Part shown: in pieces, positions 48,901-60,039 of the stretch | Numbering within the stretch: position 1 is the first letter of the stretch | Layout of the letters: each line of letters begins with the position of its first letter | Source of the DNA: Mactromeris polynyma | Lineage: Eukaryota > Mollusca > Bivalvia > Venerida > Mactridae | Length of the DNA: 64,000 nt | Assembly: GCA_032209605.1 (NCBI GenBank) | Contig: JASFXZ010000001.1 | Span: 3,658,001 to 3,722,000 of the forward strand | Direction of reading: 5' to 3' | Notes under the pieces: model-generated | Seen by the model: only the letters and a program-made list of their open reading frames with translations | Told to the model about the DNA's origin: nothing | The model's database searches: none | Translations under genes and position numbers: made by a program

Positions 48901-51900
48901 TGGAATTGTTCCAAATGTTGACGCATCCATCGACGCAAAGATATTAGGCAGCAAGTATTATGTGAATACAAATCTAAAAGTGGACGACAGCACAAGTGGA
49001 ACATTAGTTATAAAAACACCAATTACCCATTTCAGAGACGTTGATCTGAGTTTCGAACATACTGGATCTATGAGAAGATTTACAACTAAGTCAGTTTTGC
49101 AATACGACACTGACAAGAAAATCGAAGGATCACTACAATACATGAAATATGGCTGGAGAAGATTACAGTCAGTTCTGGAAATTAAGACACCATTTGATGG
49201 TTTTGGCATATCTAAAGTAGAATATCGCCATATCGCTTCTGTGGACAGTTTTGAATGCAATGCTGATCTGAGCTTCATGGAAAAGGATTTCTCTGGCATT
49301 GTTCGTGCTTCAATGACACCTATTAGTGCAACAGTTTCCGTATCAACACCATTTCCGGACTACGAGAAGCTTGAAGCTAACATGAAGCTTGACTATGGTA
49401 GTACTTTTATCGATTTTGACAGCTCTGTACAATTCATGCGTGATAACACAATCTCGTTATCATCATTAATTAACATCGACTCAGACCCTCAAGTATTAGA
49501 CATGAAATTTACCACACCATTCCAAGGCTATGAATCATTTGATCTGAGAGCATCAAATACCGGTAGTTTGACAGACTTCCAATCAGATATCGCAGTGTCT
49601 TCTTCATTCATTCCACATATGCGAGCACAGGCAAACATCAAATATACATCTATGATGAACGTTGATGGTTCAATTTCATTCAATAGCCAGATCAGAAGCT
49701 TAGAAAGCGTTTCCATGTCTCTCAAGAACGAAGTTCTACGTGGAAAATATCAGAGCAAAATTGAAACAACATGGGCCCCATCGAAAACAATAACATTTAA
49801 TGGAGTATTTACAGATAATAAATATTCAATGGATGCCAACATAGAATTGACAACTCCATTCCAAATGGTAAGACAGCTGAGCATGAGATCGGAAACATTA
49901 AATCGTGGAACAGCCTATTCAGAAAAGCTTACCGTAAGTCACAATGGTAGAAGTATCGCTGACAGCGACTTGACCGTTGATATTGGAAACAAGAAATCAG
50001 CACAAATTACAATCCGTAAACCTGTCGAATTCTTGGTCAGTGTTGAGGGATCAACAGATAGCAAGTACGAAGCAGTCATGACCGTATCAAAAGATATTAC
50101 CGATCTTAGAAATGCAAATAAGATTAGTGGAATGTTTGATCCATCGACAAGAGTTTTATCACTTCAACACTCGTGCCCTCAGATGTCTGGACGTTTAGAT
50201 GGAACATTTAAACTGTGGAATAACAATGTAGACTTGTACTTGAATGGTATACATTATGCCTACAAAATGGACATAAATGACGATGATGGACAAATCAAGA
50301 TAGTTTTACCGAACAGGAGTGTTTTGGTCAAGGGATCAAAGTCTGAGAGTACAACAGAGGGTTCATTCATGTGGGATGCTGACAGAGATGAGACAAAGAA
50401 AATTGGATTCCGCTCAGTTGTGAGACAATCGAAGGCTGACATTACAATACTGATGCCTAGCATTGGCAAGGTAAAATTTATAATTTTCAACTTTGCATAG
50501 GAGTCGTTTTTTCCAATTTTAGAAATGAAATATGATAATTACGTACAAAACATATCAATTTACTTCATTCTATAGAAAGACAAATCTATTAAAGGAGAAC
50601 ATAAACCGTTGTCCTAGCATGTCCATTGTCGCCCTTACGGTATATATTAAATTTTATGTTTATCTTCTCTCTGTCATTTTTGTTTCATGGATATATTAAA
50701 TTACATTTTTGCAGGAAGTACAAATTGACTCTCAGATCAGTATGAATAAAGGACGTGTTCTTTTCGATGGAAAAACAGAAGTAGTGTACTCTCGTGACGT
50801 CAGTAAGAAAATCACCATGATGGCAAGACTTGAGGATATCACTGACAGCCTGTCATCCAAGAATTACAGTTTTACATTTGGCATAAGTCATCCATTTACG
50901 AGTGTCGACATACAGCTTCAATCTGAGATTGGAAAATCTGCTGACAAAATAAGCGGAGGAATAAACATGAAATACCTTACAGTTAACAGAGACACAAAAA
51001 CATTTTCAGTCAATGGAGAGGTTGATGGAACACTCAACGTATTTTCATTCAATGTACGGTTTGTTCAATAAATAGATAATTGAATAGATAAAATACATAT
51101 CTGTATTACATTGTAGTTCTCACAACTTATTTATATAAATGTATTTTGGTAATTACCAAGCAGGATTGTCCAGATAAATAGCCACGTAATACAGACATTA
51201 CTCTGATATTAATAATTAATTAAGCTTGTCGCAAGAATTTATCATTATAGATAACCCACCACATGTCTATAGTGTATACCTTTCGAAGATACATGTGTCA
51301 CCGTGGTTACTTAATAAAATGGAATCAAATATACATTCTTGTAAGTGAAACTTCATTAACCTACACGAATTGACATTGTATATTTATACCCCGATGATTG
51401 AATTTTCAGATGGACACACCAATGAAGAAAATTAATATTAATGGTAATGCAAAGAATACGTCACCATATCAACTAAGTCTTACAAATAAATACGACAACA
51501 AACGACCATTGACAACAACTGCTACATTAGATCCAACGAGACGAAGTGCAAGTTTCCAGATGAACTATGACCTAGGTATGTGAAAATATATATTAATACG
51601 TTTGGATTCCAATTAAAAGTCTAATGAAATACCACATCCGATTTTATTGCATGATAGTGCATGTTTTCAATTGATATCGTTAATGTTGTTATGTACCTTT
51701 CAGATAACCCTAGCAATGAGTTCCATATTGATGCCAAGTTTGTGAACAGCTCTGCTGTTGCTGCAGAAATGTACCATGTAATCAATAGACAAAGAATCAC
51801 TGATGCATTACTGGCACTGAGACTCAACACATCTACACTCCTACACAGCAGAGTACATTGGAGACCAGAATTGGTTAACGATCTAAAGGTAGATTTATAT

Positions 51901-54900
51901 TCGAAAGTTATGATTTACAAGTCAAGTGATTTAAATAAACCAGTATTGCAATAATCTACAATTTACAAGTTGAAAATTTATTATACATGTATATTCGAGT
52001 ACAGTTTTTTGAGGGGATTCGCTTGCAGTTTGCCACCAAAATTAAGCACTAATATACATTACTAATTCATGTTAACCACTAAGGCGGTACAGCCTTTAAA
52101 TTGTCGGAACACATGAATACATTCCGTTTATTCATTGGGAAGTCTTGGACTTGTCCTTACAAAACTGCATCACAATTTTACGGGCTTTATGTCTAGTTAT
52201 GGAACGTTACTGTGAACGGCGTTTTGTGTGAATATTTGGTTCTTTTTTCAGTTATACACCATATCTTTTTTTTGTTTCAGACATTCTCCTCAAACAAGGC
52301 TCGTGGGTACAGTCGACGAGTTCTGAGCGACGCGAACGCTGCTTTAGCTTCCTTAGACAATGAGCTTTCTCAGAAAAGTCGATTAATTACAAAATCTTTG
52401 TTACAAGAGTTGAGACCTGTCACTGATACGTTTGTTGACATGTACAACAGCAATGAGTACCACGTGAGAGATATTACAGATCAGGTCTCTAGCACACTCG
52501 ATGAAATCATGTAAGTAATATTTCTTATCGCAACCAAATAACATTTCGATTGCCTGGATTACTGTCACTGGATAATAAATTAACTACTTCGTATTCATTT
52601 ATAATAGGACGCATGTCTGTAACTGTTGACCCATTATGTATTGATTCCAGGCTGAGAGTTGAGGAGATGTCAGAGATGAGCGAAGATTACATGCTCGCAT
52701 TGGCCACGAGGTTGGAGAAGAGATTGTCATTCTGCATGACCAATTACAGAAATCAAATGGAGGTATCGATACGTACACTTTTCTTGCAAATCCTTTCAAC
52801 TGTGTTCATAAAAACAACCAAATCACATGCGTTTTATTAAAATATTTGATACAATGGCATACGTATATATTTGCAGGTGTTTTGGTTTGCCTTGAATTAA
52901 GTCTACGTGAATGTTTCGTAAAATAAAAGATATGAAGACGATAACATTGATTATAAATTACATTTCAGATTGCAGCTGTTAATTTGCATGAAAGTGCCAA
53001 TAGCATTGGTGGAATGTACAAGAATTATACAGGTTGGTATAAACTGAATATCAATTCACTAACACATTTATTTACTATGTTTTTGTAACTAAAACGTACA
53101 TATTGAATACATTATATAACTGACGTGAAGATCAAGTAATTATCTTTTTAATGGAAACTGAATTGATGTTTTATTTTCCTACTATAGATTATGTGTACAA
53201 AATGACTCCATCCATTACCAACATGATGAGTGACAACTACAACAAATACATGAATCAAATAGATGTTTCAAGTGTTGCCAATCTCTACACATCAACAATA
53301 TATGATGCAAGAGAAGTCATGAATAACGGTCTGATTGTATTGAAATCAAATAGAATGTATCAACAGGTAAATACAGTTCTGATATAAAATATTATTGAGA
53401 GTGAAGTTGTTATCATTATGATTTTGTGTATCATGAACGCTCAAGATATAAAAAATTATTAAGTGTATTGATGTTTTTCCTTTATATCATTTATTTCTAC
53501 AAAATTAATAGTAAATGAATTTTAATTTTAACTTCGAATATATAATATTCATTTTCTTCATACAAAGGTGCGATTGATATCTATACTTCCTGCTTAAACA
53601 TCTATTTTATTCTATTTAGGGAGAAAACGCCTACAAATACTGGGAAATTCGGGAAAATTTCGAAATGGTTGCAGAAGAAATTGCTGACTGGATTACACGA
53701 GAAATTGAGGAAGAAATTTCTGATATTAAGACAACAATTTTGAACACAATCAAATCAAAAATCACAGTTATGGACATCGAGCATGGGGAAATTCAAGCAG
53801 AACTTCATCTTCCTATCCCGATAAAATCTCTGGATGTTTTACCGAAGATTGAAATCGACTACATGCCTTACCTGACAAAGGTCAAAAGCTTCGTACCAGA
53901 AATGCCTTCAATTTCATTTCCTTCCACACTTCTTCCACCCTTTGAAGGTAAAACTATTGTTGACAGAATAATTGAAATATTGTAAAAATAGACTTGGTAG
54001 AGTTTGTACTTGACACGTAAGTCAACTTAAGTCAGTATTGAAAATATTGACCCTGAATCATAATCGTTGTTGAGTCATATGTTTAAGTCAGATATTAAAT
54101 TTGTACTGATCGTGATGCTAAGATTAGTGGTTATTTGTTATTTTACATGCATTTAAAGGTCCATATTGATATTTTTCAACAAAATAAATGTGTAAACGTC
54201 TCAATATTTCAAATCGTGTATTTTTTTATAGGTGTAGCAAAAATCCAAGGCAATACCATTACAACATTCGATGGCCTTACTTACAACTTAGAGAGTAGTT
54301 GTACATATCTCCTTGCTCGTGATAATACTGACTACAATTTCACTGTTGTTTTAAACAAGAAAGAGAACAACAACACCTTAGTTATTGTAGCTAATGGAAA
54401 GACATTGAACATCTACTCAAATGGAATGGTAAGTAACCGGTAACGAATATTAACATGAATAATTATGTCAAGTGTTTGTTTCATTCAACAAAGACTGGTA
54501 CGCCATGCGTAGATATTTCATACTATTTTACATTAAAATTAAGATTTATAGCCAGTATTTAAACATGGAATCCTTGTTTAGGATTTTACATTTAGTTATG
54601 TTTAATTTATAAAATTAAGATAGTTATTGCAAATATAATAGTTGGCAATATTCGTTTTCAGTGTGTGTGAATGTAAATACAATATTAGTTCAATATAGAA
54701 AGACTTGCAGCCATCGTTTGATTCTTGTTGTTTATCATTTCGTTATCTACATCCTTTCCAGGTCAGCATCAATGGCCAAGTTATGGAACTACCGATTGTT
54801 CTTAAAGATACTATTGTTACATCTCTGGATGGACGTGTCAGTGTAAGTGTAGCTGGACATATCACTGCTGAATTCTACCCTGATCAAGATCTCTATGTTG

Positions 54901-55058
54901 TCAAGTTAAACGGTTTCTATTATGGCAAGACCAATGGACTTCTGGGTTCCTATGACAATGAGCCTTCCAATGATATGATGACATCATATGGAAAACAAAC
55001 CTCATCTGTCGATAGATACGCTAAGACCTGGGATGTTGGCACCGATCGATGCCAATAA
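32181..55058 (+). CDS. apolipophorin/apoB-like large lipid transfer protein, 5,128 aa
   Basis: I reconstruct 30 coding exons, 15,387 nt including the stop, with all phases consistent. The product is a secreted lipoprotein scaffold that binds and carries lipid in the circulation. Order of parts: signal peptide (MGLVLFGVIALVAATFAG); vitellogenin-type N-terminal lipid-transfer module (~35-728); DUF1943/DUF1081-type region (~729-1,366); a very long repeat region (~1,367-4,430, one exon); helical region (~4,600-4,930); C-terminal vWF type D domain (~4,965-5,128). The vWD end and the LPD_N start identify the large lipid transfer protein family. The extreme length and absence of a serine-rich phosvitin segment favour apolipophorin/apoB over vitellogenin. 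Human apoB-100 is 4,563 aa, so this is unusually long. The start is the strong-context ATG that opens the signal peptide. Confidence 0.9.
37113..37435 (+). mobile_element. tRNA-derived SINE and a 5'-truncated relative in intron 11
   Basis: The fuller copy (about 37,302-37,435) has box A TGGTGCAGTGGTTAGCA, a perfect T arm CCGGG-TTCGAAT-CCCGG, and a tail with repeated AAAACATGACTTTATTACAT. A truncated relative at 37,113-37,180 keeps GGTTCGAATCCCGGTAGCGC and the same tail. The acceptor stem does not close, so neither is a functional tRNA. Confidence 0.65.
37467..40872 (+). CDS. lipid transfer protein, exons 12-19: lipid-cavity beta-sheet region
   Basis: Exons: 37,467-37,810; 37,963-38,145; 38,279-38,543; 38,780-38,927; 39,091-39,348; 39,781-40,038; 40,185-40,425; 40,656-40,872. 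The part around CTGSNLAKITGLELCGEVGF, with paired cysteines, matches the DUF1943 region that lines the lipid cavity of vitellogenin and apoB. The later exons correspond to the DUF1081-type region. Exon 18 holds a basic AYRRGRV and exon 20 continues the same beta-rich pattern. Domain limits are approximate because I could not run profile searches. Confidence 0.85.
41279..50470 (+). CDS. lipid transfer protein, giant exon 20 (9,192 nt, 3,064 codons)
   Basis: A single uninterrupted exon lies between a good acceptor (CTCTTTTACAG) and donor GTAAAA. From about codon 700 onward it shows a degenerate tandem repeat of 53-54 residues. Each unit starts at [ST]P[FLYIV], followed by a beta-strand with HxG, a phenylalanine-centred strand, a GK turn and more strands. 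I count about 40 unit starts, for example NTPYPEVSY, STPFKGFED, TTPHEGYES, KSPLSDDID and TTPFQGYES. Such alternating amphipathic strands form the lipid-binding belt of apoB. Human APOB also keeps its beta-strand region in one very large exon (exon 26). Confidence 0.9.
50715..53947 (+). CDS. lipid transfer protein, exons 21-28: final beta-strands and helical region
   Basis: Exons: 50,715-51,053; 51,410-51,575; 51,704-51,888; 52,281-52,510; 52,651-52,762; 52,969-53,032; 53,188-53,366; 53,620-53,947. Exon 21 ends at a weak donor (AAT then GTACGG). The stronger-looking GTTTGT five bases later would break the frame with exon 22, so I chose the former. Exons 24-28 are charged and helix-prone (ASLDNELSQKSRLITKSLLQ, then VEEMSEMSEDYMLALATRLE), resembling the C-terminal helical segments of insect apolipophorin. 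Confidence 0.8.
54232..55058 (+). CDS. lipid transfer protein, exons 29-30: vWF type D domain and stop
   Basis: Exons 54,232-54,428 and 54,762-55,058 encode about 164 residues: NTITTFDGLTYNLESSCTYL, then LNGFYYGKTNGLLGSYDNEP. This is the vWD signature (xVxTFDGxxYxxxxxCxYLL, then GLxGxxxxxxxDD) that closes vitellogenins and apolipophorins. The usual CGLCG is absent: the site reads GLLG. The C-terminus is GTDRCQ followed by TAA. Confidence 0.88.
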
Positions 55059-55103
55059 AAACTGACCGACCCACCAAAACACGAACATTTGAAAAAAAAA
55101 AAG

Positions 55104-55109
55104 AATAAA
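55104..55109 (+). terminator. poly(A) signal of the lipid transfer protein gene
   Basis: AATAAA lies 46 nt after the stop, implying a very short 3' UTR. A second AATAAA near 55,366 could give a longer form. Confidence 0.6.
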
Positions 55110-56309
55110 CTATTTTGATTTTTTATTTGATTGAAATCTAAATTTATCCAGAAGAACTTTAGTGGTTATTTTTATGTTGAACGAAAATGAAGGAGTAAAC
55201 GAACATTGTTTATAGAAACGATTGAAATATAGTGAGATGGAGATATTTGAGAACATTTGTTAACTGATAAATATTGCATGAATTGATTAGAACACGGATT
55301 TATAACACATGTGTGTTTGTATTATTGTGAAAAGTGTACATTTTATATAACCACGTTATAATTAATTAATAAAACCAATGAAAGCATAGTCATGTTTTAT
55401 TATTTGTAACAATAATTCTTGAATGCACACTCGTATAAACAAAGACAAACATAATCTTAGTATCCAGTTACCACACATTACAAATAGAATACACCATACT
55501 GCATGCAGAATAGGATTTGAACAGTGAAATGATGCTTGTAAACATCTGAGGGTAACAATAATTACCAGGTGAATGAGTAGGACCTATATGCGCTAACATC
55601 GATGTCATAGCAGATCTCAGTTGAGATCCGACTGAAAAGCAAATGTTATAGAATATATATTTTGAGTTATGGAACATACACCAACTAAATAAAGATGGCA
55701 TGAAAACACGACTGGAACATTCTAACGCCACCATCAATGTCGAGCGCGAATACTGCATGGATTTCATTGTACGACATTTCACTATAGAACACATCCATTT
55801 GAGACTTATTGTGACACGGCGCCTGCACTGTAAGTCCTGCTCATCACCCACTCCTAATTCATTTAATAGAGCATGACGGTAAATATGTGTGCGAACGAAA
55901 TAGAAAAATATGCTTGCATAGCGCTCGGTATGATTTGTTGTCAAACAAAGATATATTTGTCAGTACAATGTATTGATAATAATAAACATTAATCGATCTT
56001 TATTTATTCAATGTGACATACAAAGTGTACATAACATATACATGGCATGTAAACTTAATTTGAGAAAGGCATTTATCCAACAACTACAGTTCAAGTATAT
56101 ATACACACTGCATACATATCTAGAATTGCACATAGTCATATGTTGCAAAACGCAAGACATTCCAATAGACATGCATGTAACATCACAGATACAGCATCCA
56201 TATAATAATAATATTATTATATATGTATACAGTTAATACGGAACAAAGAAGGAAGGGGAAAATGCGATTTTGGTAGGGACGGTGTGCTCGACTGTAACAC
56301 AAATTAAAG
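55110..56309. other. intergenic stretch without a supported gene
   Basis: It is AT-rich. The only longer open frame, on the minus strand at 55,468-55,944 (158 codons), has no family resemblance that I can recognise. A shifted frame in the same place looks equally protein-like over 38 codons. I do not call a gene. Confidence 0.45.
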
Positions 56310-56937
56310 TATACACTCGCCCAAAGTTTTGAGAGAAAATGGTCCAAAAGAAATATGGGAGGGCTATTTGTCCACTGAAATGATGAAAAATAGTATGACA
56401 TTTCATAATGTGGCTAAAATTGCCTTTCCTGTAGGACTAGAAGTAAAATATTTTGTTGTCCTAAAGATAATTAATTGAATTTAACAACGGTGTTATTTAT
56501 GTGAGCTTGTTACACGAGATTTCCACTTGGCTCCAAGTAAACATTGTAAATTTTAAAAGACCAGAAGTGGAACCGGAAGTGTCCGCGGCCTTCGTCTCGA
56601 CACCAGTTAATGTGACTCGTGTAATGCTGCAAAAATGCAGAAAATCATAAACCACAGGTGCCTAGCACACGCTCAGTAATTAATTACATCGAGCACATTT
56701 CTTTGTTTTTTAGCATACGAAAATGAACTTTTATTAAAATGATTACTCATTTTTTCTGTAAAATTATAAACACGTTTATTTGCTGGACCTTATTCACGCA
56801 CTTCTTTGTTGTTATCTGTGTGATTTCATTGTGGGTTTTTTTCTACTACAATGACCATAAATTTCCAACCCCTCGTTCGTCTTTTCGAAATCAAGTAAAC
56901 CAAAAGTGATGCGTTAGAGTTTTAGGTGAGTGTATAC
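56310..56937. mobile_element. non-autonomous DNA transposon with GTATACACTC ends
   Basis: The left end GTATACACTCGCCCAAAGTT and the right end AGTTTTAGGTGAGTGTATAC are imperfect inverted repeats of about 20 bp enclosing 628 bp. TA at the tips suggests Tc1/mariner-type insertion. There is no transposase ORF. It ends about 20 bp before the minisatellite begins. Confidence 0.6.
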
Positions 56938-56956
56938 AATAAATCCTCAATGATGT

Positions 56957-57612
56957 GACCACTATTGGGAATCATACCACTATTAGGAATCAGACCACAC
57001 CACTATTGGGAACCAGGCCACTATTTGGAACCAGACCACTATTTGGAACCAGACCACACCACTATTGGGAACCAGACCACACCACTATTGGGAACCAGAC
57101 CACACTACTATTGGGAACCAGACCACACCACTATTGGGAACCAGACCACACCACTATTGGGAACCAGACCACACTACTATTGGGAACCAGACCACACCAC
57201 TATTGGGAACCAGACCACACTACTATTGGGAACCAGACCAGACCACTATTTGGAACCAGACCACACCACTATTGGGAACCAGACCACACCACTATTGGGA
57301 ACCAGACCACACCACTATTGGGAACCAGACCACACTACTATTGGGAACCAGACCAGACCACTATTTGGAACCAGACCACACCACTATTGGGAACCAGACC
57401 ACACTACTATTGGGAACCAGATCACACCACTATTGGGAACCAGACCACACCATTATTGGGAACCAGACCACACCACTATTGGGAACCAGACCATGATTGG
57501 GAACCAGAGCACACAATTATTGGGAACCAGACCACATCATTATTGGGAACCAGACCACACCACTATTGGGAACCAGACCACTATTGGGAACCAGACCACT
57601 ATTGGGAACCAT
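56957..57612. repeat. 23-bp minisatellite, 30 units
   Basis: The unit is ACTATTGGGAACCAGACCACACC with small variants: 18-bp short units, ACT for ACC, and TTTGG for TTGGG. I count 30 occurrences of the ATTGGGAAC core or its variants. A five-unit, 115-bp block including the variant pair CAGACCAGACC-ACTATTTGG recurs from about 57,221 at about 57,336, so there is higher-order structure. Because 23 is not a multiple of 3, all three plus frames stay open and give the same 23-residue cycle. This explains three long overlapping ORFs that are not genes. Confidence 0.95.
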
Positions 57613-57750
57613 GGAAACTGGTCTTCTTATTTCCGTGTTTTTAATACTGAGGATAAAAAAGAGTAAAACAGTGAAAATGGACTTGAGGACTGTCTTCTTA
57701 ATATTGAGTTAGTCTTATTATCGAGGTGGTCTTTAGTGAGGCTTTTATTG
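57600..57750 (+). mobile_element. right half of a 'CAGTAAAACC' MITE flanking the minisatellite
   Basis: After the last repeat unit, CCATGGAAACTGGTCTTCTT, AAAATGGACTTGAGGACTGT and GAGGTGGTCTTTAGTGAGGC follow, in the same order as in the intact element at 19,267-19,443. The final inverted repeat has decayed to GAGGCTTTTATTG. Confidence 0.6.
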
Positions 57751-58694
57751 TTTTTAATGTCATATGTTTCCTGACTTGCTCAATATCAGCCGGTTGATTA
57801 TTCTAAGCATTAGTGTAAAGGTAAAATCGTTTTAATCCTTCAATCCAATCATAAGTAAGACGATATAAAGTGTAAAGAAAATATGTTGTGTTTGATACAG
57901 AAAGCTGCAGTCAAAATAACTCAACATGTTGTAATTCGAAGTAATAAAGGCGTGTTACATAGAATATTGCTCGGGCACTATACAGTTCGTTAACATAAAA
58001 TGTCAGTGTTATATTGGCATTGATAAATTCAAATACATGCATAATTATAATGGGTAGATAAATATAAACAATCATTTGTCAAAGTATCACGTACACCTCT
58101 TGATTTATATATGTTGTCATTTGGGTCATATTTTCCCTGTAATACAAATATTTACCTCGACTATATACTGAGAATTTCTTTCCATAACATCAAATCTTTG
58201 TAGTACGCAATATACATTTAGTATGCAAATTGGTGTCATTTAACATTTCTAGCTCACATAATATTTAAAACCACAATATGGAATTCGTTTACGCATAAAT
58301 ATTTTCCGTGCATTACATATCGAGGATTCTTCAAGGACTGCCTAATTACCATCATAGGTTTTTGTTTGCAATTCGACAACCATGTGGCAAGTGATTGCAT
58401 TTATAATAAATCGTTACCATGCTACAGGTGACGTCTGTTTCCAGTTCGTCTTGTACATTTATATTAATTGTGATATCTGCTTCAAAGTAACATTTTTAGA
58501 ATAATTTGAGGGACAAAAGCGAAACAAGTGTGTACGTTGCATTTGTCATATGCATTTATCACAATACTGATCTAGTTAACCACATAATTACCATGAACAC
58601 AAGAGTATCACTGGCAAATAAGGATGCTCCCCTAATACCCATTGTCCATGAAAAGGCAGCAATTGTAATACACATATTTCGGTAGAAGGAAAAC
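57751..58694. other. intergenic stretch, nothing recognisable
   Basis: AT-rich sequence with scattered short ORFs, without splice-bounded coding stretches or repeats that I can define. Confidence 0.5.
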
Positions 58695-59395
58695 ACATGG
58701 TCAAAGGGAGATAATTCAATAAATATGGAAGGTAGGATTGTGTTTTTGTGCATTGTACATTCTCTTATTCGACTATCTATATTTCATATTTCAATCCCTA
58801 CAATACTGTCCAAGATATGACCCAGACAAGCATTCATAATGGAAACAAGAGTGACAAACTGTCACAAAATACGCCCGTCATACAGGCGTATAAAAATGAT
58901 ATGACCGGACAAGCAATGATAAATATATAGTAAAAGAGAGATAACTCAATTAATATGCAAAATTATAGATTAATGTTCTTGTGCACTGCACTTCCTTTCA
59001 TTGGCGTCTATGAATATTTAAATTGTTTCAGTACTTTTGAAGATATGAAAAAGACCTTATAAATTAAAAATAAGACCAAGGGGAGATAATTCAGTAATGA
59101 CTGGTGATAGAATTATTGTTATTGTGCACTGTCCTCACATTGATATCTATCTATATTCCAGGTTTCATTGAAACCCAGTCAGTTTTTAATTTATGTTCCG
59201 GACAAGCAGCTTTCTTCTTAATGAATACTGTAAATGTAAAAGGGGAGATAAATCAGTAATGACTGGTGATTATAAGAGTATGGCTCTTACACACTGCACT
59301 TCCTCTCATTGATATCTATCTATATTCCATGTTTCATTGAAATCCCAGGAGTTATGGTCTCGACAAGTAAGACGAACCGACACCTATAGCTCTCC
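58695..59395 (+). repeat. degenerate tandem repeat, about four units of 140-240 bp
   Basis: Unit starts resembling GGGAGATAATTCA occur near 58,697, 58,925, 59,081 and 59,246. Each is followed by TTGTGCACTGCACTTCCTCT-like and TGATATCTATCTATATTCCA-like blocks. The last three units are the most alike. This type of sequence, with an adjoining 'GACAAGTAAGACGAACCGAC' tail, is frequent in mollusc genomes as I know them. No coding function is seen. Confidence 0.65.
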
Positions 59396-60000
59396 CTTCA
59401 GACAGTATAATTATGTTATTAACTAGTTTGTTTAATGGGATAACCACATACTTTTCCAGTTAATAATGTAGTAAACAGGTGGCATGCTACCCTAACCTTC
59501 ACTAAAGGAACTATTTTCTTGTCCAAATGTGAAACATAAACTTGCAGATGTGATATGTCAGAAAATGTGATCCATAAATTGCGGATTACTCAAAGAACAC
59601 CATTTTGTGTATCACTGGGGAAATGACGTTTCTCATTGGTCGATTAATTGACCAATCATAATGCACTTTTACTCGCTGCTTTAATGTCCGTTGCGTGCTA
59701 CCTGCATCTCACTACTACATACATTTCCAAGTGTTTAAATTGCATATCCTAAATAAGATAGCAGTCAGACCAAAATTCATTCCACATACATACTTTTGTT
59801 GACTGCCCAGACCGTGAACTCGCACATGGACCTCTGCATCAAGTATTATTTGTTATATTACAATATGTATACTGATTAATTTATTGTTCGAACCACATAT
59901 TGCACAGTATAAGCAACTTTAGATAAGTTCCATGCATCAATTATCTGCACTTCTTTCATGAAATAACAAAACCATTATGCAAGTATTTTACTTTATTTTT

Positions 60001-60006
60001 TTTATT
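60001..60006 (-). terminator. RPS21: poly(A) signal of RPS21
   Basis: TTTATT on the plus strand is AATAAA on the minus strand, 34 nt after the stop codon. A second copy lies at 59,992-59,997. This gives a very short 3' UTR, as usual for ribosomal protein genes. Confidence 0.65.
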
Positions 60007-60039
60007 TCATACAGACAATGAGAATCAATTCATCTGTAT

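Noticed and set aside
41625..50490. Many secondary ORFs on both strands within the giant exon
   Set aside because: All are shadows of the 3,064-codon reading frame.
51054..51066. Donor at 51,059 (GTTTGT) for exon 21
   Set aside because: It would shift the frame and bring an immediate stop in exon 22. The GTACGG donor five bases earlier keeps the frame.
32181..55058. Vitellogenin as the identity of the large lipid transfer protein
   Set aside because: The length of 5,128 aa, the long beta-repeat region and the lack of a polyserine phosvitin segment fit apolipophorin/apoB much better.
55468..55944. 158-codon minus-strand ORF downstream of the lipid transfer protein gene
   Set aside because: No recognisable domain. 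The composition is not protein-like over its length, and a different frame in the middle looks just as plausible. An acceptor-like TTGCTTTTCAG is present, but no exon chain can be built.
56955..57712. Four overlapping plus-strand ORFs of 71-233 codons
   Set aside because: They are a by-product of the 23-bp minisatellite, which keeps all three frames open.
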